From Paenirhodobacter ferrireducens (GTDB taxonomy: Bacteria > Pseudomonadota > Alphaproteobacteria > Rhodobacterales > Rhodobacteraceae), in assembly GCF_004022265.1 (NCBI RefSeq), contig NZ_SAVB01000033.1:1-33950 (forward strand): DNA of 33,950 nt, given 5' to 3'. Below, piece by piece: positions 17,844 through 26,824 of this stretch. The notes below the pieces were generated by a model. That model did no database searches, was not told the origin of the DNA, and saw nothing but the letters and a program-made list of their open reading frames with translations. Within the stretch, counting starts at the first letter, position 1, and every line of letters starts with the position of its first letter. The translations under genes were made by a program, and so were the position numbers.

Positions 17844-18665
17844 TCACCTGACGCTGAGATAACCAGCCGCAATCGCATCCCCTGCCAAGGCCGCTTCGAG
17901 CTGCTTCTGCGTGGCATAGTCGAGCTTCTCGGTCATCGGGCGCGCCTTAGGCAAGATCAGCGACCGGATCCTGTCGCGCAGGCCACGCGGCAAAAGCGGC
18001 TTGATCCGGTAAAGGTAGAAATGCGAAGTGGAAATGCGCCCAAGCAGCGTGCCCTCCACCGCCACCAGCGCACCTTCGGAAGCATTGCGATGCGTGCCCG
18101 AGGGCTGCACCGCGCCCTCGACACCGAGAAACCGGCAGATGCGGGCAAACTCGGCGGGACGGTCGGCGAGGAAATCCTCGAACTTCACGACCAGAACGTT
18201 CTCATCGCCAAACGTCTCGCGCCACGGAGCAAGCTGCCAGTCGTAGCGGGAATAGGCGACATAGCTTTCATCCTCGAGCACCGCCTCGTTGAGCGGGCGC
18301 TGTTCCAGTTCAAGCCCCCAGAGGTGGTGATACTGGCTGACGATGCGCCGGATCGGGTCTCGGGTCATGTAGATGATCTTGACCTCTGAACCAAGCAGTC
18401 TGCGCGCCCTTTCGGCGACCCCCTCGTAGGTCGGGCGCTTCGCATAGGCGGTCGAAGCGTCACCGGCCATGACACCGGGCGGGCAACCGTCGAACTTGCG
18501 CCGATAGGCCGCAAGGCCCTCGGGGGTTTGGACCGCCTCGAAGGCGAGATCGTTGGGCTCTTTCTCCGGGGGAAGCCAGATACCGCCGACATGCAAAAGC
18601 TCTTCGTAAAGCGTGGTCGTTCCAGCCTTCATTGCGCCGATCAGCAGGAAGCTCGGTAATGTCAT
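17844..18665 (-). CDS. PAPS-dependent sulfotransferase
   Basis: A 273-residue sulfotransferase that would transfer sulfate from PAPS to a sugar hydroxyl. The 5'-phosphosulfate loop is LLIGAMKAGTTTLYEEL near the N-terminus. The 3'-phosphate motif is YMTRDPIRRIVSQYHH (about residues 95-110), and KFEDFLADRP is also typical of the family. The frame is open up to 18869, but the ATG at 18665 begins right before the conserved core and is preceded by AAGGGG. It is alone on the minus strand between the Wzy-like gene (convergent) and the GT2 gene (divergent). A role in sulfating the EPS is inferred from location; other acceptors are possible. No APS kinase or sulfurylase gene is nearby. Confidence 0.9.
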   Translation of the reverse strand: MTLPSFLLIGAMKAGTTTLYEELLHVGGIWLPPEKEPNDLAFEAVQTPEGLAAYRRKFDGCPPGVMAGDASTAYAKRPTYEGVAERARRLLGSEVKIIYMTRDPIRRIVSQYHHLWGLELEQRPLNEAVLEDESYVAYSRYDWQLAPWRETFGDENVLVVKFEDFLADRPAEFARICRFLGVEGAVQPSGTHRNASEGALVAVEGTLLGRISTSHFYLYRIKPLLPRGLRDRIRSLILPKARPMTEKLDYATQKQLEAALAGDAIAAGYLSVR

Positions 18666-18841
18666 GTTTTCCCCTTGATTCGCGGAAATCGTCGCCACCC
18701 ACGCATGCGCTTTCAGCCCGATATCACATACCACTCTCGCAGTTGCAGCGTAACGTGTGCTCACCACGCTGAGCAATAGCAATCGCCCAAGGCCTGCGGC
18801 GGCACTCCGTGGTTGTGCCGCACCCACGTGATGAAATAGTA

Positions 18842-18847
18842 TATAAT
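18842..18847 (+). promoter_or_regulatory. Candidate -10 box for the GT2 gene
   Basis: A consensus TATAAT lies within an AT-rich patch (ATGAAATAGTATATAATAAG) in the otherwise GC-rich divergent region between the sulfotransferase and GT2 genes, 53 bp before the GT2 start. No -35 box at standard spacing is evident: TTGTGC at 18813 is 23 bp away. Confidence 0.35.
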
Positions 18848-18899
18848 AAGTGGTGAGGCCGTTCCACAAGCAGCCCGGATCAAGCGAGGAGCCAAATTA

Positions 18900-19817
18900 A
18901 TGGTCGCACTGGTCATTCCCGTCTGGAACGGAGGAGAGCGCTACCGAGAATGCCTTGAGGCAGTGGCCGGGCAGGTTCCCCCTGTGTCGGAACGTCTGGT
19001 CATGGAAAGTGGCTCAAAGGACGGCTCGCGCGCGCTTTCGCTCCAATACGGCTTTCGCGTGCACGATGTCGCGCCGGGCACTTTCAACCATGGTGGAACC
19101 CGCTCTGACGCCATGCAATTGGTGGATGACGATATCATCGTCTTCCTCACCCAGGATGCGATCCTCGACGATCCTCGTGCCATCGCCAATCTGGTGGCTG
19201 CTTTTGACGATCCTACCGTGGGGGCGGCCTACGGGCGCCAGCTTCCGCATCGCGACGCCAATCTCTTTGCCGAACATGCCCGCGCGACCAGCTATACCGC
19301 CAAATCCTATGTGACCTCGATGGAGGCCGATTTTCCCGTCGGGATACGCAAATGCTTCGCCTCGAATTCTTTTGCCGCCTATCGCCGCACCGCGCTGGAC
19401 CAAGTCGGAGGTTTCCCGAATTCGGTGATCCTGAGCGAAGACGCCTATGCGGTGGCCCGCATGCTGCAGCAAGGCTGGAAGGTCGCCTACGTCGCCGAGG
19501 CGAAGGTGCGCCATTCGCACAATTACACCCTGCGCGAAGAATTCTCGCGCTATTTCGACATCGGCGTGTTTCACGATATGGAAAGCTGGATTCTGGAGAC
19601 TTTCGGGCGTCCCGAGGGCGAAGGCGCACGGATTGCCCTAAATCAGATCCGCTTCTGCCTCTCGCGCAAACGTCCGGGGGCAGCGCTCCGCTCGGCCGCC
19701 ATGAGCGGGGCGAAATTCCTGGGTTACAAACTAGGCTTGCAGCACGCGCGGCTGGGTGTGAAATGGTCGCGTCGGCTGGCGATGCACAAGGGGTTCTTTC
19801 GCACCACGTCGGCGTAA
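18900..19817 (+). CDS. GT2 glycosyltransferase (rhamnosyltransferase-like)
   Basis: A 305-residue GT-A family 2 enzyme. It starts ALVIPVWNGGERYRECLEAV, has the PGTFNHGGTRSDAM motif and FLTQDAI in the DXD position (about residue 82), and SEDAYAVARMLQQGW near residue 180. The FNHGGTRN-like motif and TQDA are typical of the WbbL/RfbF rhamnosyltransferase group, which suits the rfb genes in this cluster. AGGAG lies about 9 nt before the ATG. Membrane helices are absent, so it acts at the cytoplasmic face. A hairpin follows the stop. Confidence 0.9.
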   Translation: MVALVIPVWNGGERYRECLEAVAGQVPPVSERLVMESGSKDGSRALSLQYGFRVHDVAPGTFNHGGTRSDAMQLVDDDIIVFLTQDAILDDPRAIANLVAAFDDPTVGAAYGRQLPHRDANLFAEHARATSYTAKSYVTSMEADFPVGIRKCFASNSFAAYRRTALDQVGGFPNSVILSEDAYAVARMLQQGWKVAYVAEAKVRHSHNYTLREEFSRYFDIGVFHDMESWILETFGRPEGEGARIALNQIRFCLSRKRPGAALRSAAMSGAKFLGYKLGLQHARLGVKWSRRLAMHKGFFRTTSA

Positions 19818-19824
19818 CCCCGCA

Positions 19825-19841
19825 AGGCCCGCAACGGGCCT
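19825..19841 (+). terminator. Hairpin after the GT2 gene
   Basis: A perfect 7-bp stem, AGGCCCG-CAA-CGGGCCT, starts 7 nt after the GT2 stop. There is no U-tract, so it may be a weak or Rho-assisted terminator. Confidence 0.55.
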
Positions 19842-20173
19842 CAAAGGTCATGTATGTTGACTTGTATCAGGCGGTGGGTCACAACCGCAATCTCCACCAT
19901 GGGAGCGGACGTGCCCACCGGGGCGTCTGCGTTCTGCTTCTTCAGAAAGGCCTTCCGCCAGCCGAACAGCTGCGGTGGCGAAATCCCCAGGCGCCGCGCC
20001 AGCGCGGAAACGTTCACGCCAGGCTCGAGCGCTGCCGCGACCGCTTGCGCCTTGAACTCATCCGACCAACGGCGGCGCTCCCCGACCGGTGCTCCGTCAA
20101 AACGCTCAATCACAGCCTCGACCAGCTGCAAGCTATCAGTCGCAGGCATAGGCGCAGAACTAGTCGTAGACAT
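19841..20173 (-). pseudogene. IS66 TnpA-like protein, C-terminus replaced
   Basis: A 110-codon frame. RRRWSDEFKAQAVAAALEPG and VSALARRLGISPPQLFGWRK form the helix-turn-helix typical of IS66 TnpA accessory proteins. After MVEI, at about residue 92, the usual C-terminal sequence is replaced by an unrelated tail (VVTHRLIQVNIHDL), which marks the break point near 19890. TnpB and TnpC are absent here. Confidence 0.75.
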
Positions 20174-20255
20174 GGAACCTCGGCGTCAGACCAACCCCAA
20201 CAGCCTATCCCAGACCGGCCGCGCCGCTAACCCACGGGGTCTCCTTGCCGCTTAC
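19890..20255 (-). mobile_element. IS66-family remnant, left end plus tnpA
   Basis: Read on the minus strand, the element begins GTAAGCGGCAAGGAGACC at 20255, an IS66-type terminus, followed by the tnpA start at 20173. Everything downstream of tnpA (tnpB, tnpC, other end) is missing. The inner boundary is approximate. Confidence 0.65.
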
Positions 20256-20270
20256 TGAAGTCTACTTCTC

Positions 20271-20290
20271 TCCCCCGTTAAAATGGGGGA
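20271..20290. terminator. Candidate hairpin downstream of the minus-strand operon
   Basis: TCCCCC-(8 nt)-GGGGGA forms a 6-bp stem about 100 bp after the end of the last operon gene. The loop, rather than a trailing tract, is AT-rich, so function as a terminator is uncertain. Confidence 0.3.
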
Positions 20291-20388
20291 TTACCATGGC
20301 GCGGGAAGGCGACGCGGGCCCGGCGCTGGCTGCGCGCCCTGCGCGGGCGGGCACCGTTGCGCAGAGCCCCCTGCCCGGTCGCACCCGC

Positions 20389-21513
20389 TCAGCGCGGCGT
20401 GCCCAGAATCCCGGCAACCGTCTCCGGCCCCGCGCCCAGTTCGGCAAAAAGCGCCGCGCCAGCGGCATGGGCCGCTAGGTTCAACCGTTCGGAATGGGCC
20501 TGAACGGCCGAAGGGAGGCTCTGCCGTTCCGCCACCACCTGGGCGAGCTTTCCGGCCAGAAGCGCCACGTCCCCGGCCGGGGCCATCGACATCAGCCAAT
20601 CCTCGGAAATCAGCCGGCCGCGAATGCAGCCCCGGTCCGGCGCCAGCACCGCCACGCCGCGGGCATAGGCCTCCAGCAAGACCAGCGGATCGGCCTCGTC
20701 GATCAGTTTGGTGGGCAGCACGAACAGGTCGATCTCGTCGAAGAACTGCTGCTTGGGCGCGCCCGAAAGCGGCCCGCGCCACTCGATCCGTCCGGCATGG
20801 GCGGCAACCGCGGCCTCGACGCGGGCGCGCAGCCCCGGATCGGGGATCGGCCCGGCAAGGATCAGCCTGCCTTCGCAGCCCTGCGCCAGAAGCGCGGCCC
20901 AGAGATCGAGCAGATACGGAACCCCCTTCTCCTCGGTCATCACGCTCATATGGCCGAAGCGGACCTCGCCCGCGCGCGGCGCGATCTCGCCCCGTTCCAC
21001 GGCGGAATAGAGCGCGGCATTGGGCATGACCCGGATGTGATCGCTGCGCCCCTTAGCATAGAGCGCGGCGAAGCCGTCGCGCATCCGTTCGCAGAGCATG
21101 ATGTGGCGCAGCCAGGCCCCGCCGAGCCGCTCGATCAGCGCGATCGCCCGCAAGGGGCCGATGGCAACGGCGCGAAAGCTGTGGTGGTGCAGATAGAAGA
21201 CATGGCGACGCAGCCGCAGCACCAGAACCGTGGGCAAGAACAGCCACGCCCCTAGTTGCCCTGGTAACGAGCCATAAACGAGGTCGTCACGGCGCAGCCT
21301 CAAGAGCAGCCGCAGCGGGTTCACCACCGCCCGCCACAGCTTGGCCCCCACATCCGCCCCCAAAGGCAGAACGTGCAGATCGGTATAGCTGGCAAAACGT
21401 TCCGCCATGTGTCCGTTGAACACGTTCTGGCCATTGACCGGGGGCGGTAACTGGCCAATGAACCACAAACGCCGCCGCTGCGTGATCGCGTTATCCAAGC
21501 CGTCACGTATCAT
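20389..21513 (-). CDS. GT4 glycosyltransferase, last gene of the EPS operon
   Basis: A 374-residue GT-B glycosyltransferase. The N-terminus has WFIGQLPPPVNGQNVFNG, typical of GT4 acceptor domains. The C-terminal domain has GHMSVMTEEKGVPYLLDLW (a donor-binding region), then LPTKLIDEADPLVLLEAYARG with an E-x7-E-like pair. The frame is open to an ATG at 21552, which would overlap rfbA by 23 bp. The ATG at 21513 has GGGGAAG 8 nt upstream and leaves a 16-bp gap, so I prefer it. It follows rfbA closely and shares its promoter by inference. Donor could be dTDP-rhamnose or GDP-mannose. Confidence 0.88.
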   Translation of the reverse strand: MIRDGLDNAITQRRRLWFIGQLPPPVNGQNVFNGHMAERFASYTDLHVLPLGADVGAKLWRAVVNPLRLLLRLRRDDLVYGSLPGQLGAWLFLPTVLVLRLRRHVFYLHHHSFRAVAIGPLRAIALIERLGGAWLRHIMLCERMRDGFAALYAKGRSDHIRVMPNAALYSAVERGEIAPRAGEVRFGHMSVMTEEKGVPYLLDLWAALLAQGCEGRLILAGPIPDPGLRARVEAAVAAHAGRIEWRGPLSGAPKQQFFDEIDLFVLPTKLIDEADPLVLLEAYARGVAVLAPDRGCIRGRLISEDWLMSMAPAGDVALLAGKLAQVVAERQSLPSAVQAHSERLNLAAHAAGAALFAELGAGPETVAGILGTPR

Positions 21514-21529
21514 ACGCAATCTTCCCCAA

Positions 21530-22480
21530 TCAAATTGCACAGCGCTTGGCATTCCGGACCTTGCGCCAGCTTTGTCGCCTTATGCTGGCCACCCCGCCCG
21601 ACCACCGGCTCTTCAAAAATCCCTGCAGATACTGGCCATACTCGTTTTTGGCGAAAGTCTTGGCCCGAGCGGCCAGAGCCTCGCCATCGATCCAGCCCGA
21701 ACGATAGGCGATTTCATCGAGACAGCCCGTCTGCAGGCCCTGGCGCAGCTGCAAGGTGCGCACGAAGTTGCCCGCATCAAGCAGGCTGCCGTGGGTGCCG
21801 GTATCGAGCCAAGCATAGCCGCGGCCCATCTGTTGCACCGAAAGCTTGCCCTCGTGCAGATAGGTCTCGAGCAGCGTGGTGATCTCGAGTTCGCCACGGG
21901 CGGAAGGCTTGACCTCTTTAGCCCGCGCCGAGGCGGTGTTGTCAAGAAAGTAGAGCCCGGTCACCGCGTAGTTCGACGGCGGCACCGGCGGCTTTTCTAT
22001 GATCGCGATCGCCTTGCCCTCGGCGTCGAAATCGACCACGCCATAGCGCTCTGGGTCGGCGACGTGATAGCCGAAGACGGTGCCGCCCTCGGGCTGCGCA
22101 TCGGCGGCGCGCAGGAGCTCAGGCAGGCCATGCCCGAAGAAGATGTTGTCGCCCAGCACCATGGCCGAGGCCGCGCCGGCAAGGAAATCCTTGGCCAGAA
22201 GATAGGCCTGCGCCAGCCCGTCGGGCGAGGGTTGGGTGATATAGCTGAGCGAAATGCCCCATTGGCTGCCATCGCCGAGGATGCGGATGAACTGCTCCTG
22301 ATCTTGCGGCGTGGTGATCATGGCGATCTCGCGGATGCCGGCAAACATCAGCACCGAAATCGGATAGTAGATCATCGGCTTATCGTAGATCGGCAGCAGT
22401 TGCTTCGACACGCCCATGGTGATCGGGTAAAGCCGCGTGCCCGACCCGCCGGTGAGGATGATACCTTTGCGATTGCTCAT
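21530..22480 (-). CDS. rfbA: Glucose-1-phosphate thymidylyltransferase
   Basis: A 316-residue enzyme that makes dTDP-glucose from glucose-1-phosphate and dTTP, the first step to dTDP-L-rhamnose. The N-terminal signature is [19 protein letters not shown]. Also present are [31 protein letters not shown], and [15 protein letters not shown] near residue 220. The C-terminus runs about 20 residues past the usual end (…[13 protein letters not shown], then a basic tail). The ATG at 22480 overlaps the ancestral rfbD stop (ATGA). Because rfbD is frameshifted, the upstream rfbD frame reads straight into rfbA, so this enzyme may also be made as the C-terminal part of a 596-residue fusion. Confidence 0.95.
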   Translation of the reverse strand: MSNRKGIILTGGSGTRLYPITMGVSKQLLPIYDKPMIYYPISVLMFAGIREIAMITTPQDQEQFIRILGDGSQWGISLSYITQPSPDGLAQAYLLAKDFLAGAASAMVLGDNIFFGHGLPELLRAADAQPEGGTVFGYHVADPERYGVVDFDAEGKAIAIIEKPPVPPSNYAVTGLYFLDNTASARAKEVKPSARGELEITTLLETYLHEGKLSVQQMGRGYAWLDTGTHGSLLDAGNFVRTLQLRQGLQTGCLDEIAYRSGWIDGEALAARAKTFAKNEYGQYLQGFLKSRWSGGVASIRRQSWRKVRNAKRCAI

Positions 22481-23320
22481 TTGGCTGCTCCGAGTTGTTG
22501 CAGGACTGCGCTCAGCTCCGCGCGCCAGTCGGGGCGGGAAAGCCCGAAACCGGCGAGGCCAGTGCAGTCCATCCGCGAGTTGGCGGGCCGGCATGGGATA
22601 AGCCGAGGTCGGGATGTCTTCGATGGCGCAGGCAAGACCTGCTTGCGCCATGATCTCGCGGGCGAAATCGACCCAGCTTGCATCGGGCGCGCCCGAAAAG
22701 TGATAGGTGCCGCCCAGCTCGGGCTGCGTGCCGAGCACTTCGGCGATGCGCAGGCAGGCCGCGGCGATGGCGCGTGCCGTGGTGGGGCCGCTGATCTGGT
22801 CGGCCACCACGGTGAGCTTGTTGCGCGTGGCGCCAAGGCGCAGCATGGTTTTCACGAAATTTGTCCCATGCGCCGAGAACACCCAGCTGGTGCGCAAGAT
22901 CGCGTGCGAGCCGCTCGCCGCGCGCACGCCCTCTTCGCCCGCCAGTTTCGAGCGGCCATAGGCGCCGAGCGGGCCGGTCGGATCTGAGGGCTTCCACGGC
23001 GCGGTGCCGTCGCCGGCAAAGACGTAATCGGTGGATATCTGCACGAAAGGCACGCCGAGCGCGGCGCAGGCCTCGGCCATGGCCGAAGGCGAGGTGCCAT
23101 TGATCGCGGTGGCGAGGTCTTCTTCGCTTTCGGCCTTGTCCACCGCCGTGTAGGCCGCCGCGTTGATCACCGCCGAGGGCGCGATCCGGCGGATCGCCTC
23201 GGCGCAAGCCGCCGGATCGACGAGATCGGCTTCGGCGCGCGAAAGAAAACCGGCCTGCGGCGCAAGGGCGCGCAATTCGGTAGCAACCTGCCCGGTCGAA
23301 CCAAAGATCAACGTCGTCAT
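22477..23320 (-). pseudogene. rfbD: dTDP-4-dehydrorhamnose reductase, frameshifted near the C-terminus
   Basis: The last step to dTDP-L-rhamnose. Residues 1 to about 243 are normal: [13 protein letters not shown] (NAD(P) loop), [25 protein letters not shown], and [10 protein letters not shown] with the catalytic Y-x3-K. In relatives the sequence continues [12 protein letters not shown]…. Here, near 22582-22593, PMPAR is followed in another frame by [16 protein letters not shown]… down to the old stop at 22477. Loss of a few bases (probably 8) between repeated GCCCGCC-like units would explain this. The zero frame instead passes through the stop region and enters rfbA in frame. The lost ~40 residues include the conserved substrate-site RPANS(R/L)(M/L)D, so activity is doubtful. 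A sequencing error cannot be excluded. Confidence 0.85.
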
Positions 23321-23325
23321 CGCAC

Positions 23326-24372
23326 TCAGCCCTTGCCCAGCCGCACACCCACGCCCTTGCTCTCAAGAAGCGGGTGCCACCAGTCTTTGTGGGGCAGATG
23401 CCACTCGACGGTGCGCGCGAGGCCCTCTTCCACCGTCACGCTAGGCCGCCAGCCGAGTTCGGTGCGAATCCGCGTGGGGGCGATGGCATAGCGCGCATCA
23501 TGGCTGGGGCGGTCGGTGACGAAGGTGATCTGATCGGCGTAGGAGCTCGATGCCTTGGGGCACTTCTCGTAGAGAATGGTGCAAAGCGAGCGCACCAATT
23601 CGAGGTTGGTGCGCTCGTTCTCGCCGCCGATGTTGTAGCTGCGGCCCAGCTCGCCCTTGGCCACCACCGGCAAAAGTGCATCGGCGTGATCTTCGACGAA
23701 GAGCCAATCGCGGATGTTGTCGCCCTTGCCGTAGATCGGCAGCGGCTTGCCCCCGAGCGCGTTCAGGATCACCACCGGGATCAGTTTTTCCGGGAAGGGA
23801 TAGGGGCCGCAATTGTTGGAGCAATTGGTCAGCACCACCGGCAGGCCATAGGTCTCGTGCCAGGCGCGCACGAGGTGGTCGGAGCTCGCCTTCGAGGCGG
23901 AATAGGGGCTGCGCGGGTCGTAGGGGGTATCTTCGGTGAACTTGATCGTCGGGTCGTTCGGCAGCGAGCCGAAAACCTCGCCGGTCGAGATGTGGTGAAA
24001 GCGGAAGTGCTCGGGCTTGCCCTCGCGCTGCCAATAGGCGCGGGCGGCCTCGAGCATGTTATAGGTGCCGGTGATATTGGTCTCGATGAAATCGCCGGGT
24101 CCGTCGATCGAGCGGTCGACATGGCTTTCGGCGGCAAGGTGCATCACCGCATCGGGACGATGCGCGGCGAAAACGCGATCGAGCGCGGCGCGGTCGCGGA
24201 TGTCGACCTGCTCGAAGGCGTAGCCCGGCCGATCGGAGACCGAGGCGACGTTGCTTAGCGAACCGGCATAGGTGAGCGCATCGACGTTCACCACCTCATG
24301 GCCGCGCGACATGGCAAGGCGCACCACCGCCGAGCCGATGAAACCCGCTCCGCCCGTGACGAGTATCTTCAT
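23326..24372 (-). CDS. rfbB: dTDP-glucose 4,6-dehydratase
   Basis: A 348-residue extended SDR that forms dTDP-4-keto-6-deoxyglucose. The NAD loop is [28 protein letters not shown] and the [10 protein letters not shown] segment are typical, and the catalytic tyrosine is in [30 protein letters not shown] and [18 protein letters not shown] are strong RfbB signatures. The frame extends upstream to 24561, but the ATG at 24372 starts the Rossmann motif. This start lies inside the 3' end of rfbC (77-nt overlap). Only 5 bp separate its stop from rfbD. Confidence 0.97.
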   Translation of the reverse strand: MKILVTGGAGFIGSAVVRLAMSRGHEVVNVDALTYAGSLSNVASVSDRPGYAFEQVDIRDRAALDRVFAAHRPDAVMHLAAESHVDRSIDGPGDFIETNITGTYNMLEAARAYWQREGKPEHFRFHHISTGEVFGSLPNDPTIKFTEDTPYDPRSPYSASKASSDHLVRAWHETYGLPVVLTNCSNNCGPYPFPEKLIPVVILNALGGKPLPIYGKGDNIRDWLFVEDHADALLPVVAKGELGRSYNIGGENERTNLELVRSLCTILYEKCPKASSSYADQITFVTDRPSHDARYAIAPTRIRTELGWRPSVTVEEGLARTVEWHLPHKDWWHPLLESKGVGVRLGKG

Positions 24373-24961
24373 CCCAGGCCTCGTAGGAGAAAGGGCTGTC
24401 GAAATCGGCCAGAGCCGGGGCGGCGCTGTCCTTGCCCGACAGGATCGGCGCAGCGCCGGTCTCGGGCCAGACGATGCCGCAACTATCCCAGCGCACCGCG
24501 CCATCGCAGTCCGGCGCATAGTAGTCCGAGCATTTGTAGACAATCTCGGTATCGGGCTCAAACGTGACGAAACCGTGCAGGAAGCCTGCCGGAATGAACA
24601 GCTGCTTGCAGTTCTCGAAGCTCAGTTCCTCGCCCACCCATTTGCCGTAACTGGGGCTGCCCTTGCGGATATCGACGGCCACGTCGAAAAGCCTGCCCCG
24701 CCCGCAGCGCACCAGTTTGGCCTGCGCATGGGGGGGCGATTGGAAGTGCAGGCCCCGCACGGTGCCCACGACGCGCGAAAGCGAATGGTTGTCTTGCACG
24801 AATTCCGGCAGAAATACCCCAGCCTGTTCCAATGCACGCCGGTTCCAACTTTCCGAGAAGAACCCGCGCTCATCTCCGAACCGGCGCGGCTGGATCCGGA
24901 GAACAGCTTCGATTTCAGTCGGTTCAATAAAAATGGTGTCGTTCATTTCGTCAGTCTTCAT
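24296..24961 (-). CDS. rfbC: dTDP-4-dehydrorhamnose 3,5-epimerase
   Basis: A cupin-fold epimerase of about 221 residues. [57 protein letters not shown] and [14 protein letters not shown] are the family signatures, including the catalytic His and the Tyr region ([20 protein letters not shown]). The conserved protein ends near [10 protein letters not shown]; about 25 further residues ([11 protein letters not shown]…) come from reading the start of rfbB in another frame, so the normal stop seems to have been lost. The start is not certain: ATG 24961 and ATG 24946 are both possible and neither has a strong ribosome binding site. A 129-bp gap separates it from the ThDP enzyme gene upstream. Confidence 0.93.
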   Translation of the reverse strand: MKTDEMNDTIFIEPTEIEAVLRIQPRRFGDERGFFSESWNRRALEQAGVFLPEFVQDNHSLSRVVGTVRGLHFQSPPHAQAKLVRCGRGRLFDVAVDIRKGSPSYGKWVGEELSFENCKQLFIPAGFLHGFVTFEPDTEIVYKCSDYYAPDCDGAVRWDSCGIVWPETGAAPILSGKDSAAPALADFDSPFSYEAWDEDTRHGRSGFHRLGGGAPCHVARP

Positions 24962-25090
24962 GTATCTTCGCACCGGCACGATATGGCGCGCATTTCGATC
25001 TCGCCCCCTGCACCATGCCCGATGCTCTGCAGGTCGACCGGCGCGGCAACCGTATTCTGCACCTGTTCCTCGCCCAAGCAGGCGTGACGC

Positions 25091-26824
25091 TCATTTGCCC
25101 AGCACGCGCTTGATGGCCCGCACCTTCGTCGGTCCGAGCAGGGTCTTCAACTTGTGCTTGGCATCCCCGGACAGGTTCGACTCAAGATTTTTGATCGTCT
25201 TCAGCGCGTTGCTTTCATCCTCCGCGTCCACGAAGGCCTCGACCAGAAGCGGGCGGGCGGCCGGTTCGGGCGAAAGCAGGCGCGCTGCGATCTGTGCGCT
25301 TTCCTGCTTGCCGCGGAAGGCGAGATAATCGAGCCCCAGCGCCTCGGCATAGCCTTTCACCAGATCGGGCGACATCCGGCCGAAATGCCCATCCGCCGCA
25401 ATAAAGGCATTCGCATCCGCGCCGAACTGAGAACCGGGGTGGTTGTGCTGGGTGAATTCGGTGCCCTTGCCGTTGTTGACCAGCAAGATCCGCACATTCT
25501 TGCCCAGATGGCGATTACCCAGCACGTTCATATCGTAAAAGAACGCCAGATCGCCCGTCACCAGGAAATAGAGCCGGTCGGGATCGGCCAGCGCGGCCCC
25601 CACCAGCGAAGACATGCAACCGTCGATGCCGAAGCCCCCGGTATTCGAGGCCGCGCGGACCCCCTCGGGCAGGTCGAAGAAATTCCATGCCCGCAGGCTG
25701 TTCAGGATCGCGAAATGCACGACCGAGCCCTTGGGAACCTGCGTAGCGAATTGCGACGCGATCCAGAGATTCGAGAAGGGCAGATCGGGCACCAACGCAC
25801 GCTTTTGCGCCAGCATCGCCCTGCAGGTCTCGTAATATTTGGTCTCCCCCGCCTTGCCTTGCGTGTAATGCTCGAAGAATTGCCGCTCGGGCATCTCGAA
25901 GACATGGCGCAGCTTGCGGAATGTGTCGCGGATCTCGCCGTCCGGGCTGACCCGCCAGACCGTCTTGCGCGGGATCTTGTGACTTTCGTAATCGCCCGAA
26001 ACCTCGCCGAGGTGGATCAGCACGTCGGGCCGGATCGCGGATTGATTGGCCCGCTCCTGCCCACCGATCAATGCCGACTGAACCCGGTATTTGCCGTGAT
26101 AGCCGCTGGTATGATCGCATAAGACCACCGCGTCATGAACCTCGCAGAAGCGTTCGATCGCGGCGGTCTCTGCTGCGCCGAAGGTCCGGTGTGCGCCGAT
26201 GAAGATGCCCACCCGCCCCTTGAGCTCGGGCAGGGTATCGCCCCACACCCAGCGATCGACCTTGCGATAGCTGGGCAACTCCTTGACCGAGAAATCGCGG
26301 CTGTAGGTCGTGGGCAGGTTGATATGCACGGGCCCGCCGCCATGGCGTTTCAGTTCAAGGATCGCGCGATTGACCTTCATCTCGCATTCCCAGACCTCTT
26401 CGGCATCATGCACGATGGGCAGATCGACGCTGAGCTTGACCACGTCGTTGGGCGGAGAGCTGCGGTCGATCACCTGAGCGATGTGATGGCCGATCCGGGC
26501 CTGAGGTTGCGTCGAGGTGACGGCAAGCACCGGAAGCTTGCGATAGAAAGCCTCGGTCAGCCCGGGCAGGTAATTGCGCGACGCCGTGGCGCCGGTGCAG
26601 CTGATCACCACCGGCTCGCCGCTTTCTTCAGCCAACCCGCAGGCCATATAGGCCGCCGATCGCTCATCCACCGCCGAATAGACGGTGAAGAACGGATCGG
26701 TTTGGATGGAACCGACGAAAGTGATGTTCGTGGCCCCCGGCGAAGCGACAACCCTATGGATACCATACGCCTTGAGCAGCGCGATCACTATCTGAGCTTG
26801 TTTTTCATCGGTGTAATGCGTCAC
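25091..26824 (-). CDS. Thiamine-diphosphate-dependent enzyme of the ALS/MenD superfamily
   Basis: A 577-residue ThDP enzyme of unknown substrate. The N-terminal Pyr domain has GIHRVVASPGATNITFVGS and the activating glutamate in VDERSAAYMACGLAEESG (near residue 54). The C-terminal PP domain has SNTGGFGIDGCMSS and the metal/diphosphate motif starting VTGDLAFFYDMN and ending LLVNNGKG (GDL…NN in place of the usual GDG…NN). The middle domain is present, so length is normal for the superfamily. It resembles MenD-like proteins found in surface-polysaccharide loci. Its start overlaps the stop of the upstream SDR gene (ATGA), so the two are coupled. A role in making a branched-chain or acyl-modified sugar, as YerE does in yersiniose synthesis, is inference only. 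Confidence 0.85.
   Translation of the reverse strand: MTHYTDEKQAQIVIALLKAYGIHRVVASPGATNITFVGSIQTDPFFTVYSAVDERSAAYMACGLAEESGEPVVISCTGATASRNYLPGLTEAFYRKLPVLAVTSTQPQARIGHHIAQVIDRSSPPNDVVKLSVDLPIVHDAEEVWECEMKVNRAILELKRHGGGPVHINLPTTYSRDFSVKELPSYRKVDRWVWGDTLPELKGRVGIFIGAHRTFGAAETAAIERFCEVHDAVVLCDHTSGYHGKYRVQSALIGGQERANQSAIRPDVLIHLGEVSGDYESHKIPRKTVWRVSPDGEIRDTFRKLRHVFEMPERQFFEHYTQGKAGETKYYETCRAMLAQKRALVPDLPFSNLWIASQFATQVPKGSVVHFAILNSLRAWNFFDLPEGVRAASNTGGFGIDGCMSSLVGAALADPDRLYFLVTGDLAFFYDMNVLGNRHLGKNVRILLVNNGKGTEFTQHNHPGSQFGADANAFIAADGHFGRMSPDLVKGYAEALGLDYLAFRGKQESAQIAARLLSPEPAARPLLVEAFVDAEDESNALKTIKNLESNLSGDAKHKLKTLLGPTKVRAIKRVLGK

Noticed and set aside
21407-22987. A 526-codon plus-strand frame opposite rfbA and rfbD
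   Set aside because: Antisense shadow over conserved enzyme genes; the low-complexity translation has no domain.
22477-23320. Treating RfbD-RfbA as a natural bifunctional enzyme
   Set aside because: The old rfbD C-terminus and ATGA overlap with rfbA are still visible in the other frame, so a recent frameshift is the simpler reading.
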